NCBI RefSeq assembly: GCF_047948215.1 | Contig: NC_134461.1 | Coordinates: 126,862,512 to 126,926,511 of the forward strand | Direction: 5' to 3' | Origin: Lycorma delicatula | Lineage: Eukaryota > Arthropoda > Insecta > Hemiptera > Fulgoridae | Length of the DNA: 64,000 nucleotides | Shown: piece after piece, positions 1-11,493 of the stretch | Layout: every line of letters begins with the position of its first letter | Numbering within the stretch: position 1 is the stretch's first letter | Translations under genes and position numbers: made by a program | The notes under the pieces: generated by a model | Databases searched by the model: none | The model's input: the letters and a program-made list of their open reading frames with translations, nothing else | Told to the model about the DNA's origin: nothing

Positions 1-830
1 ACGGTTGGTAAAAATTCCAGTAAAAGCACTGATAACACTGATATGAACAGTTTTCTATTTATTTTATCTAGTCTTTCAAATTTTTTTTCTCAATTTATTA
101 GTTTTTCGAGATTATAGTGCATGATAAGTAAGATCGATCACAGTTGGCCTTGTGCAATGTTACAGTGATTATTTTTATTACAGTTTCATTTATTGAAACC
201 TAACGATCTTAATTCAAATCCCTTAGGATCAAATTTAAATTATATCCACTTTAATTAGATTTGAATGAGATTGAACTATCCTTGATACACATGCGATCCC
301 TACTTGAGACATAATTTCTTTCTTTCAAGGACCTTTTTTCTTTTTTTTTTCTTTCACTGGATCGGTTATAATGTTTGATATCATATAATTAACTTTTTTT
401 TTAAATTTGATTCGTACCTTCTAACTGATCTCACCAACTTTTGCTTAAAGATGGCCGTTAGTTTTTAGATTTTTGCGTTTACTTATTTAGTTGATCACGT
501 GTAGTCAAAAGATTATTAAAGTAGAGTTGGGTTAAAATTGAAGAAACTTTAAAAGACATGCAATATATTCGTATTTATACTTTACTTACATATTTCGATT
601 AGTTTAATTAATTAATATATCTTACGAAAATTTTTCGTTTTTTGTTTCCGTTATTTTCGATCAATTATCCGATCCAGTATTATATGCGATGATAAATATT
701 CCGGAAATGTACTGTCCGGTGCTTCATATTACGTTATTTAAAAATCGAATCTATTGTAATTGTATATTTGTTGATTATTGTTAAACATTTTAAAAGAATT
801 TTTTTTTCGTTAAATTTGAAAAAGCGTTTT
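1..830. other. AT-rich stretch without recognisable features
   Basis: This stretch is AT-rich sequence with homopolymer runs. No open frame, tRNA-like box or repeat shared with the rest of the window was recognised by eye. It lies upstream of the only supported host gene and could be intergenic or part of a long 5' intron. Confidence 0.4.
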
Positions 831-1165
831 TTTACACGACTACCCAAAAAGGAGTGTAATGTATTTAGGGTGTATGTTTTTATATTTGTTCCACCATAGC
901 AGCTCAACGGATGAACCGATTTAGTTGTATGACCCCGCGTTGGAATCCTTACACTACCGGGAGTGTCATAGGATATATATTTAAATGAATCTTAAAAAAT
1001 TTGAAAAAATCTATCAGATATATGAGTCGTTTTTTAATAACTGGGATCTCAACGCTTCATTTTGAACGATTCGGAATCCTCGTATCTCATAAGCGTGAAG
1101 TTATCTTACTAGTGTTTTTATTACACGACTGTCCAAAAAGGAGTGTAATGTATTTAGGGTGTATG
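831..1165 (+). repeat. Direct repeat pair of about 45 bp, 290 bp apart
   Basis: A unit beginning TTACACGACT and ending with AGGGTGTATG occurs near 831-875 and again near 1121-1165, differing mainly at a few bases after ACACGACT. Between them is text of the type 'ccaccat...aacggatgaaccgattt', a wording common in dispersed insect repeats. The second copy runs into a short (ATGT)n and then an (AT)n tract ending near 1224. This could be two ends of one element or a partial tandem duplication. No coding capacity was seen. Confidence 0.5.
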
Positions 1166-1189
1166 AATGTATGTATGTATGTAAGTTTG

Positions 1190-1227
<38 letters not shown>

Positions 1228-1479
1228 TAAATAAATTTAAAGAATTAAAAAAAAGATTATATACAAAATTGTCATCCGAACGCCCTTTATTGTCCTATAT
1301 TAGTAATTATTCTGTATGAAAGAGCAAGGTCTTTTTTGGCAATCGTGTGTTTTTTAATGTTAAATATTTATCTCTTGTTACAGTTCTTGATTTCGAAGGC
1401 ATACTTTGAGTGATAACCGAAATCCATTACCAATTTCCAGTAGTACAGCATTTCAATTGTATCTTAAATAATTAACTTT

Positions 1480-1970
1480 TATCTTTTTTTTTGTTCTATT
1501 TATCATCATGGCAGCAGGCCCTTTATGCCGCTACCGCCTTCATCCATCCCTGACCCAAGCTTTCTTCTTCGTCCGCTAGTAGTTTTCAATTTTCACCCCA
1601 TCTATTAAATTTATTCTTCTTCTTTCTCGCTTCGTTTCTCCTTCTATTGATCCTTCCGATGCAGTTGTCAAAATTCTAGTTCAATTACATGTTCTAACCG
1701 GTTTCCTTTTCTTCTATTTAGTTCACTCATATGTGCTATTTATTTTTCTTTTCCGATTTATTACTTTCTAATTCTTCATTTTATCCATTAATTTTATTTT
1801 CTCCGTTCTTCTTTAAATCCAGATCTCAAAAACCTCAATCCACCTTCTTCCTTGTCGCCCATACTTCACATTTATACAACAAGATTCGTAAGTCCAGAGT
1901 TTTACTAGACAGTTATTTCCTCTTCTTACTGAAGGCTTTATTTGCCATTGCTGTTCTTTCTTTTATTTCT
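1480..1970 (-). pseudogene. Decayed LINE (non-LTR retrotransposon), 3' end of reverse transcriptase ORF
   Basis: Read on the minus strand, the stretch gives broken pieces of the C-terminal tail of an insect LINE reverse transcriptase. A segment ANKAFSKKRK near 1920-1945 is followed by pieces matching the usual 'leucine/cysteine-rich, WT-type' thumb. Near 1510-1560 comes the ending GGSGIKGLLP, which resembles the common 'RRHKGPAAD' terminus. A short A-rich tail (plus-strand T run near 1487) follows the end, as expected for a LINE 3' terminus. Several stops and frame changes show it is dead. It is a different lineage from the three copies at 16.8, 28.1 and 48.5 kb. Confidence 0.55.
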
Positions 1971-2559
1971 ATAGCGCATATACTTTACATGAAGACGTGG
2001 TATTTTCGTGATCGTATCTTGTCTAAGTATGGGATATTCTACGATCGACTTAAGTGTTACAAATTAAACATTAAAAAGAAATTATTATGAGCTGATATTT
2101 TTTTTTACGATTTTTTTTGCATATCGGAATGGCGAAAAGAGGGCACAGTGGTACCAGATTTTGTGAGAACCAACTTTTAATTGACAGGAGAAATCCATTA
2201 CTTTTTTTATTTGAATATAATCTGCTAACATTGAACCTTTCCCCTTGATGGTAGCAATAAAATAATAATTAAAAATCTCCTTAACGTACCTTCTTTTTTT
2301 ACTATTTAATTTCCGATACAGACTCTGTTCCGAAACAATCAGAATGTGTTTCATATTTCTGTGAAAGAGGTTTTAAAAAGTATAAATGTTTGTTAATGTG
2401 ATGTTCTGATAAGGAGTTTGAAAATTTAAAACAAACACTTGCTGTTTGAAAAAACTAATTATGGATTTTTGAGTGTTATAATTACCCAAAGTATGTTGTC
2501 GATATCAGAAGTATACACGTATGTATGAAAAGTTACCGAACTAAATTAAATAAAAATAC

Positions 2560-2840
2560 TGATTTTAAGATAAACGAATTTATTCACATCAACACCCTAC
2601 ATAGAACCCTTATCTAGTTATACACTCTTTGCAGCGTCGGTAGAACCGTCAAACGTTCTAGAGAAATCACTTTGTGGGATCGCCTTCAACTGCTCGTTGC
2701 AAGTTCTTTGCATGGCCGGAATGTCGTCTTTCGACGACATTCCGGCCATCCAAACAACGACAACAGAAAATAGTCTGCTGGAGCCAAGTCGGGCAACTGG
2801 TTATTTTGACAATACAGGATTGGTAAAATGTTTCAATTCT
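2560..2840 (-). pseudogene. Mariner-type transposase remnant (C-terminal part)
   Basis: The minus strand encodes LPDLAPADYFLLS near 2760-2800, matching the mariner signature around the third catalytic Asp (SPDLAPxDYxLF). Further downstream come pieces such as EQLKAIPQSDFSRTFDGS near 2640-2700, which fit the C-terminal end of the same family. The upstream part is not recognisable. A perfect 38-bp hairpin (2712-2749) interrupts the reading between these pieces and has scrambled the expected 'KLKxxLKG' segment. The remnant is clearly inactive. Confidence 0.6.
2712..2749. repeat. Perfect hairpin, 17-bp arms, 4-nt loop
   Basis: Arms 2712-2728 and 2733-2749 are exact reverse complements (each starting ATGGCCGGAATG), separated by TTTC. 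It lies inside the mariner remnant. One arm fits the expected transposase text and the other replaces it, so this is a secondary inverted duplication rather than a terminal repeat. Confidence 0.9.
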
Positions 2841-2849
2841 TTTCAACTG

Positions 2850-4440
2850 GGTTTTCGAAGTGCATGGTCTTCGAACCTTGGGGCCCGTTGCCCCTATGGC
2901 TCCCTGGATACGCCCCTATTCTGATGCAAGGTTTTACCACGGTTTCCTTCATTTATCCACATAAATTCCGGATAGTTTCTACTTTCTTTACCGTGAAATA
3001 TCATACTTATCCATTCCTGACGTGATCTATATGATGTATTATTACGTATTGATCAGAATAAGAAATGTATTACTTTAAAATATTATAAATTACGCGAAAA
3101 TATTCATTATTCAGTATATTTTAAAACTAAAAAAATATTTTATATGTAATTTAGTTTGATTTTGAAATCAAGACCTTTTTTTTTATCGGATGAATGATTT
3201 TGGATTTTATTAATAGTTTCCAATTTTTTACTATTAATGAAGTTAAAAAGTCGTGAATTTAATATAAATCTATTAAATTTGTATTTTAAATATTAACAAT
3301 ATTTTAATTTTCTAATTCATTATTTAAATATTCTGCAACAATAATAAAAGTGTTAAATTTAAAAAAATATTTTGGATAAAATTGCCTTTCTTTAGTTGAT
3401 GTTTTCTGTCTCCATTCCCCTCAATAGTCAAAATAACAAAATGTCCAGGTTACAATCTGTACTAAAGTTGATAACATAAATACTTTTAAAGACCTTTTGA
3501 ATTTATATTATGTAGATTTTTATTTTGGTTTTTTCTGTATATTTTGATTTATTACCTTAATTCTAGAACACTTATCCAATCCAGGGATATTTTCTTTTAT
3601 AAAAAAAAGTTATAATGATTCTAGATTCGGAATATTTTGTTCTGGGTGTATTTCGTATTTATTTTATTTCTTTGGTTTCTTTATTTATTACGTAAAATAT
3701 GCTCTCTTTTTTTCTAAAAAAGAGAAGTATTAATCATTTTTCGTACACGAAAGCGTGCGCACAACGAAGCACACAACAGTCGTTAGTTATTCATCGGTCG
3801 ATATTTTGTATCGTCTTACGGTTCGTTACTCTATAAATTTTTGTTGGCATAATTTTGCTGTCAGTTTATGAAGAAGTTATAGCTAAGTACTTCTTTTAAA
3901 AATTTAAAACTGGAATTGACACTGACATTTTACAGATACGAGACTCGATTTGTGTTGTAGAAAAAAAAGTCGATGATTTACAAGGATGAAGATTTTTTCT
4001 TTTTTGTTTCATATATCTATAAACACGTTACAACTGTCAAATAAATCATGGAACCGTCCGTATCCACACTCCGATGTAACGAAGCAATCCGGTTAAAGAA
4101 ATAAAATAACAGAGCGGTTAGAGAAAGACGGTACGAGAGGGAGATGATGATATCGTAGAACGATAATCGTACTTACTGACTTAAAACTGGTTTTACCGTT
4201 GAAGTTGACCTAGTGTGACAAAGAAATATTCTTTACCCTTCCGCTACTCGTTGACGAACTACAAATAATATTAAAAAGACTTTTTAACAGAACGGTAGGG
4301 AAGTACGGCGATAATACAGTAGTGCTATATTATAGCGGAAGATCGCTGACTTCTGTCTTTCTGAACGCTGACTGCTTCGGATCTGTTAGAGGCTGCTACT
4401 ATTAGATGAGTTATGACGCTGAATGTCAGCCGGTTAGAAT
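2850..4440. other. Non-coding stretch, partly CpG-richer
   Basis: No coding sequence was recognised. From about 3740 the base composition changes from very AT-rich to a mix with many CpG dinucleotides (for example 3748-3840 and 4040-4150). That is compatible with an unmethylated promoter or a non-coding first exon, but no splice structure could be assigned. Confidence 0.3.
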
Positions 4441-4452
4441 CTTGCGTCACTG

Positions 4453-4502
4453 AGGTCAAGCTGTACGCTGGAGGTCAAGGACGTTTATTGACCTGGAGGT
4501 CA
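4453..4502. promoter_or_regulatory. Cluster of nuclear-receptor half-sites (AGGTCA)
   Basis: Four exact half-sites lie within 50 bp: AGGTCA at 4453-4458, 4472-4477 and 4497-4502, and TGACCT at 4489-4494. The last two form an everted pair with a 2-bp spacer. A further TGACCT is at 4206-4211. AGGTCA is the core half-site of nuclear hormone receptors, which act as enhancer-bound transcription factors. The cluster sits in a locally GC/CpG-richer patch upstream of the LMO7-like gene. Binding is inference only. Confidence 0.3.
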
Positions 4503-5186
4503 CCCTAATCTGCCCACCCGCTTACCTCACTTTTGTCATCCCGAATAATAACGCCTACCCGTGCCGTATCTAAAATATTTATTATTCTTGTATCGAATTT
4601 AAAAAAAAAGAAGATTTATAAGACGATTATTTTATTTTAAGTGCTTTTAATAGTTGAATTTTCTTTTGTGTTATGTTATTGATTACATTTTAAAAGATGC
4701 GTTACTTTGGCAAGATGTCTTTAAGCAATTTACTGTTATAATGACGTGAATGCTTGTAATATTAATATTGTCTTCTCTCGGATACTGAAAGGAAGACGTC
4801 ACTTAGCTCAAGTACGGTAATAATGTAACTCTGTATTAAGTGATATGTTATTTTTTACATTTTTTTTTATTTGAAATGGTATAATATAAATTTGTAGTAT
4901 AGTAAATATAAATTAAAATATTTTGCAACGTTTGAAGCAGAAATAACGTGTTTTTTTTACGTAATTTAAGCTAATGCCATTATCAGTAAAAAAAATAATT
5001 GAATAATTTGTACTCTCTTCAGAATTGGCATAGGAATTGATTATTGTATCAGGAATATATATATCAGGAATTGACATTGTTATTGATTATCTCTCCTTCT
5101 CAGACGATCCTAGAATAGCAAAGAAATAAATAAAAACAATACAAGAAAAAGCAGAAAAGACAAACCTAATCTTTTGAAAAAATCGG

Positions 5187-5285
5187 ATTTGGGCACTACA
5201 TGAATTCCTTGTACGCCTATTAAATTACATATACACCTTTTTTTCTGAACTTCATTTAAACTTATTTCATTTGAAAGGCATGAGG
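5187..5285 (+). repeat. Fragment of repeat R1 (head end)
   Basis: The stretch contains CCTTGTACGCCTATTAAATT followed by a 'ttcatttaaacttatttc' tail. The same head occurs at 12911-13010, at 37905-37960 and, inverted, at 34430-34485. This copy and the one at 12911 share a tail that differs from the longer copies, so they may be a separate subfamily or internally deleted versions. Confidence 0.6.
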
Positions 5286-5639
5286 ATACCGATTCAGGAC
5301 TTAAAAAGCCGGACCTGGTAGAAACAAAATAATAAATAAATATAAAATTACGGCTTTCGAATGATATTTACAACGTCTAATGATTGTAAAATAAAAGTTA
5401 ATTTAATTATCATATAGTTTAATTACAATAGTACTTAAGATTACATTATTAAATTAATAAATTTCAAAGAAATGAATACATTAAATGTTTAGGTTTATTG
5501 CGAAAAAAGTAACTATTGATTGTAAAATACCTACTCGTTATGTAAAAAAACAAAAACAAAAAAAGAACAGTAATTAATTTCAGAATAAAAAAAAACCATC
5601 CGTATCAGCATTTTGTATTAGTTTATGTATTAATTTTGT

Positions 5640-5725
5640 TTCACGTCGCTCAAGTAATTATCGTGGTGTAAGTGAGAACGTGTCGAATCCGTAACCATGC
5701 ACACATCGGTTCGAATCTGACTTCA
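5640..5725 (+). repeat. tRNA-like fragment, related to the middle of repeat R1
   Basis: CATCGGTTCGAATCTGACTT carries a pol III B-box (GGTTCGAATC). The same text appears inverted inside the R1 copies near 14117, 38178 and 48222 ('gaagtcggattcgaaccgat'). No complete cloverleaf was seen. Confidence 0.45.
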
Positions 5726-8039
5726 TATATTTATATTTATTTTTTTTAAATTAGATTAAAAAAAATTAAGCAACAATATATATAATACAACGCTTTTCTG
5801 TTTCCTTTATATCAGTTACATCTGTCACCAAAAAATGAATAAAAATATATACATAAAACAAAATTAATACTTATCTCTTAGTTATTTGTCGGTTTATATT
5901 TTCAAAGACGTGACAATATGAATGTGGAGGTTTTTGTAACGCAGGATAGGAAACGACCCGATTCAATCAGTATAAATATGGATTAAAAACTTAAATTGTT
6001 CTTTTGAAAATTAAACTTAAATAAGTTCAATAACCTAAAAAGAATTCTGCACCAATAGAAATGCAAATAAACTAAGAATGGGTGGTGGTAATTCTAGTTT
6101 CGTTTATTAGCAAGTCGAGACTAAACGAATGTACAATAGAAAGAATGCATGAATAAAATGACTGATAAATAACATTACAGTAAGGCATTTATTTTTGTCT
6201 ACTTTTATTTAGACGAAAAAATTCTTTACTTGTAAGAAATAAAATTAACTGGTAAATTGAATAGTGGCAATTAAACGTTTAACAAAGTTTATACATTATT
6301 TAAAGAATTTTTAACTAAATAATTTTTTAATTAAATCTTTTTGTTCAACCCGCAAAAATGTTTATCTTTAATTATAATGCATTGTACGAAATAAATAAAG
6401 TAAAAATATCTACAAAAATGCATATAAATTTGCAATATGCAATTATGCATATAATTGTCTGTGCCAGTTAATATTATTGTGATCATTCCATAAAAAGTTT
6501 TTAAATAAAAAAAAAAAAAATAGATATTATTTAATACTTTTTTCAATGGAAATCTGTTACAAAATAAAAATAATTATAGGAAATTAGAAGTTCTGAATTG
6601 ATGCGTAACTTAAATTTTATGCTTTTGTTAATAAATATTTATTTTTACCAAAACTTATAACTATTTTATCTCACAATAAACCATTTGATATAATAATTAT
6701 TATTGTAATAATAATATTACAAATATATGAAGTCGATGAACGATTATAATTAATTAACGTTAAACAATTTTGTTTTTCTATTACAATTCTTTCACTAAGT
6801 ATCAATTGATTAGAAATCAAATATTTTTATCAATTTTTTAAATCTAACTTCATTCGACTTTTTCTAGTAGTAAAAGTTTCATCTCGAGGCAAATAGTATT
6901 CTGTGGTACCTTAACAGATTAAGCGAATGAAACTGAGAGAAAGCTGAAATTATTATTATTTTTCTCCTGCAATCAACAGTTAGATCGGGAGATATTATGG
7001 ATTGAAATGGCGACAAATCTTTTCTTTTGCTTCTGAACTATTTTATTTTAAACCTACTCCGGTTGGTTATTTCTAGTTTTCTTTTTTTTAAAGATATTTT
7101 AAAGGTGTGACTAATTTAGTTTCAAATTTAAGTTTTAAAAGTGCCTAAAAGTTACTGATTAATTAATTCTGTGTTTTTAATTCTTATTTTGTTTTATATA
7201 TATATATATATATATATATTTGGGTAGATTCAGTAAAAAAAACTAGTTCTATGTTAAAAAATACAGGTTGAATTGAAAATGTTCTTTGTTTTTTAGTCAT
7301 TAAAGAAAAAAAAAACACGTTCTAAGTCTTATCGGTAACTAATTTGATAGTTTTATGTTACAAATAAATCACAATTCAGAAGGCATTAATGAAAATTATT
7401 TCTACTCATATTTATCTAGGTGTTGAACGATTCATCGTCAAAGTAATATTGCTTCTGTGAAAGAAAATTGTCTGATTGTATTTAAACGATACAATTAAAT
7501 TGTTACAAAACAATACAATATAAAATAAATAGGCAGGAAGATTTTTTTATATGTTTAATAAATTATTAAATTATTAAAAATGAATTGAAAGGATAATAAG
7601 ATCCTTTCTAGTTAGCCATATATTGTACTGAGTTACACGAAACCGTTTTGTTACCTAGTTTAATGGAGGGGATGCTGTTTTTTCTCTTTTTTTAAAAAAT
7701 AAATGTCTACTATTAGCAAATATATAAAATTTTAATTATTTCTAGCAGTCGAATATTTTTTCAGATAATTTTTTTTTTCTAGAGTAGTAGACCTCTGTTT
7801 TGAATTAATAATATTTTTTTTTGTTTTTAATATCCTACCGTATCATCTGTTGTATATAAAATATTCTTCTACGACAATTAAACCTGATTGATTTTTCATT
7901 AAGTATTGGGAGGGGGGATCTTGTATAATTCTCTACCGATTCGGTCACAGCGATGACAGGCAGTGATATTATTATACATTATAAAGAAGCGTCTAGATTT
8001 TAATTGAGGAAATACCACCGTATGAAAAGGCGATGAATT

Positions 8040-8400
8040 CTTTTCGCCTCGCCTAGATAAAGCGTGTCCTACGAGACACTAGTCAAGGACTGCTCAAGGC
8101 TGACTCGGCTGGACTCATCTCTCGGCTGCTGGAAATCTCCGGGCTACTACACTGTTCCCTGTGAGGTGAAACGAACGAGCCCGACACCGTAGTTGTGGTA
8201 CACGATTCCATTCGACACGCTCGCCTCCGGCTTCATACAACAACCTTCTCCTTCTTTGTTTTCTTCCTTTAGGATAGGTTGTATGGAAGAGGGCACGGGG
8301 AATTATTATTGGCATTACTGTACAAGGTAGTGTATTGTACACTGACGCCATTAAAAAAACTACGTCCGTCGTCGTCTACGCCGATGTCGTTGAACTCGTA
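8040..8400. promoter_or_regulatory. CpG-rich patch, candidate promoter or first exon
   Basis: Within very AT-rich surroundings this 360-bp stretch is markedly richer in G+C and CpG (for example 8045-8060, 8105-8150, 8165-8230 and 8365-8390). A minus-strand open frame (8115-8351) has a composition without recognisable protein features. The patch could be the promoter or a non-coding first exon of the downstream LMO7-like gene, whose exon 1 begins with a splice acceptor and so needs an upstream exon. No TATA box or convincing donor was pinned down. A transposon fragment is an alternative. Confidence 0.3.
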
Positions 8401-8869
8401 TCCATTTTTACTATAAAAAAAAGAAAAAAGGTAATAACCCGGTATTGATGTTAACCTTTAACAAAATGTATGCGAATCGTAACCTTTGTTATATTTTATC
8501 CAAACCTCTTCTGGCCGTTCTTATTCTAACAGTATTAACCGTAATTGATTAAATCTTGATCTCTAACAGTTAAATTAAACCTTTATCTTCTTGATATAAT
8601 ATTATTATCTTACTTTTTATAAAATGTGTAATTTGAGTGGAAATATATTGCTAGATTAGTAACGTTGGCGTATCCTTCTTCGAGTATAGAAATTATTAAT
8701 ATTTAGTCGGTATTAATTTCTATTTCTTTCCGCAAGTTATTTATTTGAAATATTTTCGTATTTTATTCTATTTTTGCATTTCTTTTGTTTTAAAATCGTA
8801 GTTTAATTGATAATTAATTAGTATTACATTTTGTCTCTATAAATATGACCGCTTTCCCATAACGATATT

Positions 8870-10075
8870 ATATATACGAGAGGTTATCTCTAAAGTAAAG
8901 ACTGTTTCATTGTAAAAAGATTTATTCTGAAAACTTTATAAACACTTTTTATTTCTCTTAAACTACATACATACCTTACACTACTTCTCAATATAATCGC
9001 CGCATGATTAAGACATTTATCGTAGCGATACACCAGCTTCAATATACCGTTGTCGTATTCTTCTGCCGCCAGTCCATTTAGCCACTGATTAACAGCATTT
9101 TTAAGTTCATCGTCACTGGCGAATCGCTTACCGCTCAAAAATTCTTTCAATTTCCCAAACAAATGGTAATCAGAAGGAGCTAAATCCGGACTATGTGGCG
9201 GGTAATCGTAAATTTTCCATCCAAATGTTCTCAGTAAATGACGTGCCGGACCTGCAATATGTGGACGTACATTATCGTGCGGCAGGACGACGCCGTCGGT
9301 CAGCCGCCCACGTCGCCGATTTTGAATGCCGTGCGGTAACTTACATAAAGTTTCGCAGTAGGCTTTTGCATCTATAGTCGTTCCACGTGGCACGAAATCG
9401 ATCAGCTATTTACCTCCAAATGGCTGCGGCTTGACCTTTTTCGGTCTGGTTGATGATTAAGGATTACGCCATTCATTTGACTGCCGTTTTCACTGTGGCG
9501 TGTAATACGAAATCCATGTTTCATCATCGGTAACGATTGAATTAAGAAACTCATCACCTTTTTCTGTGTTGCGCATTAAAAATTCCAAAGCAGATCCCGT
9601 TCAGATTTTTTTTTGTGATGTTTCGTTAAGACGTGCTGCATCCAACGTGCACAAACGTTTCTGAAGCGTAAACGATCATGAAAAATACGACTGATAGCAG
9701 CTCTTGAAACATCAGTAAAAAGAAGGGCCAGGTTGGAAATCGTTGAGCGACGATCTTTTCTGATTTCATCATCGAAGCGTTTCAACAAGTCCTCGGTGAT
9801 TATCGTGGGTCTTTCCGAACGTTCTTCACCGTGCACTTTAATTCTGATCTTTCTAAACCTTTCTCACCATTTTCGGACATTTCTTTCATTCATTACATTA
9901 TCACTGTACAGAGCAACCAACTGCGTATGAATTTCAGCCAGCTTTTGATGTTTTAAAAAACGTATGACTCCACGTATTTCACAGTCAGCGGTAACATCGA
10001 TTTTCTTAATCATTTTATAACGTAATAACTCACACGTAATCAAAAATACTACAACGCGACAACTTATAGACAATA
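8870..10075 (-). pseudogene. Mariner transposon remnant, transposase broken by frameshifts
   Basis: Three minus-strand open pieces in order make up a mariner transposase. An N-terminal helix-turn-helix region lies near 10000-9860 (IRFLKHQKLAEIHTQLVALY). The second DNA-binding half is at 9836-9576 (SERPTIITEDLLKRFDDEIR). The catalytic C-terminal part is at 9393-8890. The first catalytic Asp region is seen as DDETWISYYTP near 9490-9530, between open frames. The second lies in HDNVRPH and the third in SPDLAPSDYHLF. Between the second and third Asp there are 34 residues, the DD34D spacing of classical mariners. At least two frame breaks and no intact terminal repeats make it inactive. It lies head to head with another mariner at 10095-11070. 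Confidence 0.85.
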
Positions 10076-10094
10076 ATATTTTACGAGTCTATTT

Positions 10095-11070
10095 ATTTAA
10101 AAGTTACTATGTCTTGATCATGAATAAACAGAAACAAGAAATTTGATAAATTTTGAATTTTTTATAAAAAAAAACCATTGTGATATTTGTGAACAGGAAG
10201 CGGTATTTGTACGTGTGGCAGAAAGGTGGTTCAAGCGTTTTAAATGTGGACATTTTTATATCGATGATGCACACTCTCTGGTCGGCGAATTACAGAAAAA
10301 GTCGATAAAATCATGGAAAAATAATTGAAGATTTGAAATTGTGATACCAGTAATGAATTAAAATCGACCACAAAACAGTCTTAAACCGTCTGAAAAGGAG
10401 TTGCATACAAAAAAAAAACTCGATGTTTGAGTGTCTCATGATTTAACAATTTAACGGATGGAATTTCCATTTGCGCAAAACAGAACGAAATCGAACTACT
10501 TTTAAAACGGCTCATTAAGGAGCATGAAAAATACATCACGGATGACATTAATGTTCGGAAAAGATCGTGATGGAAGGAAGGTGAAGCTCCGCAAACGGTT
10601 CCAAATCCAGAATTGATGCCACGAAAAGCGATGTTGTGTATGTGGTAGGATAGGAAAGGATCGTTCACTATGAGTTCAATCAATCAATCAAATGATTGAT
10701 TTTAATCCCTACTGTCAACGGCTGAAATATTTTTTGCCAAGCGATCGAGATAAAGCGAGCAGAAATGGTCGATAGGAAAGGTGCCGTTTCCCATTACGTC
10801 GACGGCATATCTTTGGTGACCCGTTGAAAATTGAAAGAGCTTAGACGGGAGGCTTTAATGCAAGTATTCTGTAGTCTTCATTTTTTACCATTAAACTACC
10901 GTTTGTTTCGATCTCCGCAGCACTCTGTTATAAAGTTGGCTTCAATAGACGCCCGTGAAAATCACTTATCATAGTTTTTCATCCAGTAAATACAGAAGTT
11001 CTATAGCGACAAGAATGTGATTTTACTTCAAAATCGGCAAAAGGTGGTCGATCAAAATGGCATATATTTG
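10095..11070 (+). pseudogene. Mariner remnant of the SETMAR/Hsmar1-like type
   Basis: The plus strand shows decayed pieces in the order of a mariner transposase. At 10180-10260 is CEQEAVFVRVAERWFKRFKCG (Trp-Phe-Lys-Arg-Phe, as in the helix-turn-helix domain). Near 10550-10640 is GEAPQ followed by PNPELMPRKAMLCMWWDRKG-like text that precedes the catalytic core. At about 11025-11060 is KVVDQNGIY, the usual C-terminal ending. Stops and frameshifts are scattered throughout and the middle catalytic part is nearly erased. The lineage differs from the neighbour at 8870-10075, so the two insertions were separate. Confidence 0.65.
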
Positions 11071-11170
11071 TTTTAATAAACTTTATTTGAAATTTAAAAC
11101 AACAAATTGTTATATACTTTTGCATTAAAATACAAAGATACTTTTTCACTTAATTAATTCTGTTTTATCA

Positions 11171-11485
11171 ACCCACCGGGTTGGTCTAGTGGTGAACTCG
11201 TCATCGAAAATGTCGCAAATCCACTGATTTTGAAGTCGAGAGTTCTAAGGTTCAAATCCTAGTAAAGGCAATTTAAGTTACTTATATACGGATTTGAATA
11301 CTAGATCGTGGATACCGGTGTATTTTGGTGGTTGGGGTTCAATTAACCACACATGTCAGGAATAATCGATCTGAGACTGTTCAAGACTACATTTCATTTA
11401 CATTCATATATATCATCCTCATTCATCCTGTGTAGTAATACCTCTCGGTGGTTTCAAAGGCTAAACAGAAAACCAAAGACATTTT
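11171..11485 (+). mobile_element. SINE family A, full-length copy
   Basis: A tRNA-derived SINE of about 315 bp. The tRNA-like head has an A-box-like TGGTCTAGTGGT (near 11181) and a B-box GGTTCAAATCC (near 11251). The body contains 'gtggataccggtgtattttgg' and ends with CTAAACAGAAAACC. It is bounded by an 8-bp direct repeat TTTTATCA at 11163-11170 and 11486-11493, the target-site duplication. Other copies are at 23314-23601 (-), 35084-35373 (-) and a truncated one at 55541-55765 (+). It needs LINE machinery in trans for copying. Confidence 0.85.
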
Positions 11486-11493
11486 TTTTATCA

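Larger units (their letters stand above)
4570..8030. other. AT-rich non-coding stretch with repeat fragments
   Basis: Mostly AT-rich sequence with no supported gene. Near 5085-5190 a plus-strand piece reads like a decayed LINE fragment (IKTIQEKAEKTNLIF). Fragments of repeat R1 occur at 5187-5285 and around 5640-5720. An (AT)n tract lies near 7196-7220. Confidence 0.4.

Noticed and set aside
1001..1234. 77-residue open frame
   Set aside because: The ending is a Tyr-Ile run from an (AT)n tract and the rest lies in a repeat. No family features.
1731..2090. 119-residue plus-strand open frame
   Set aside because: It is the antisense of a decayed LINE read on the minus strand and is dominated by Phe/Leu/Ser.
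8115..8351. 78-residue minus-strand open frame in the CpG-rich patch
   Set aside because: Short, Arg-rich by composition, no recognisable domain and no splice context.
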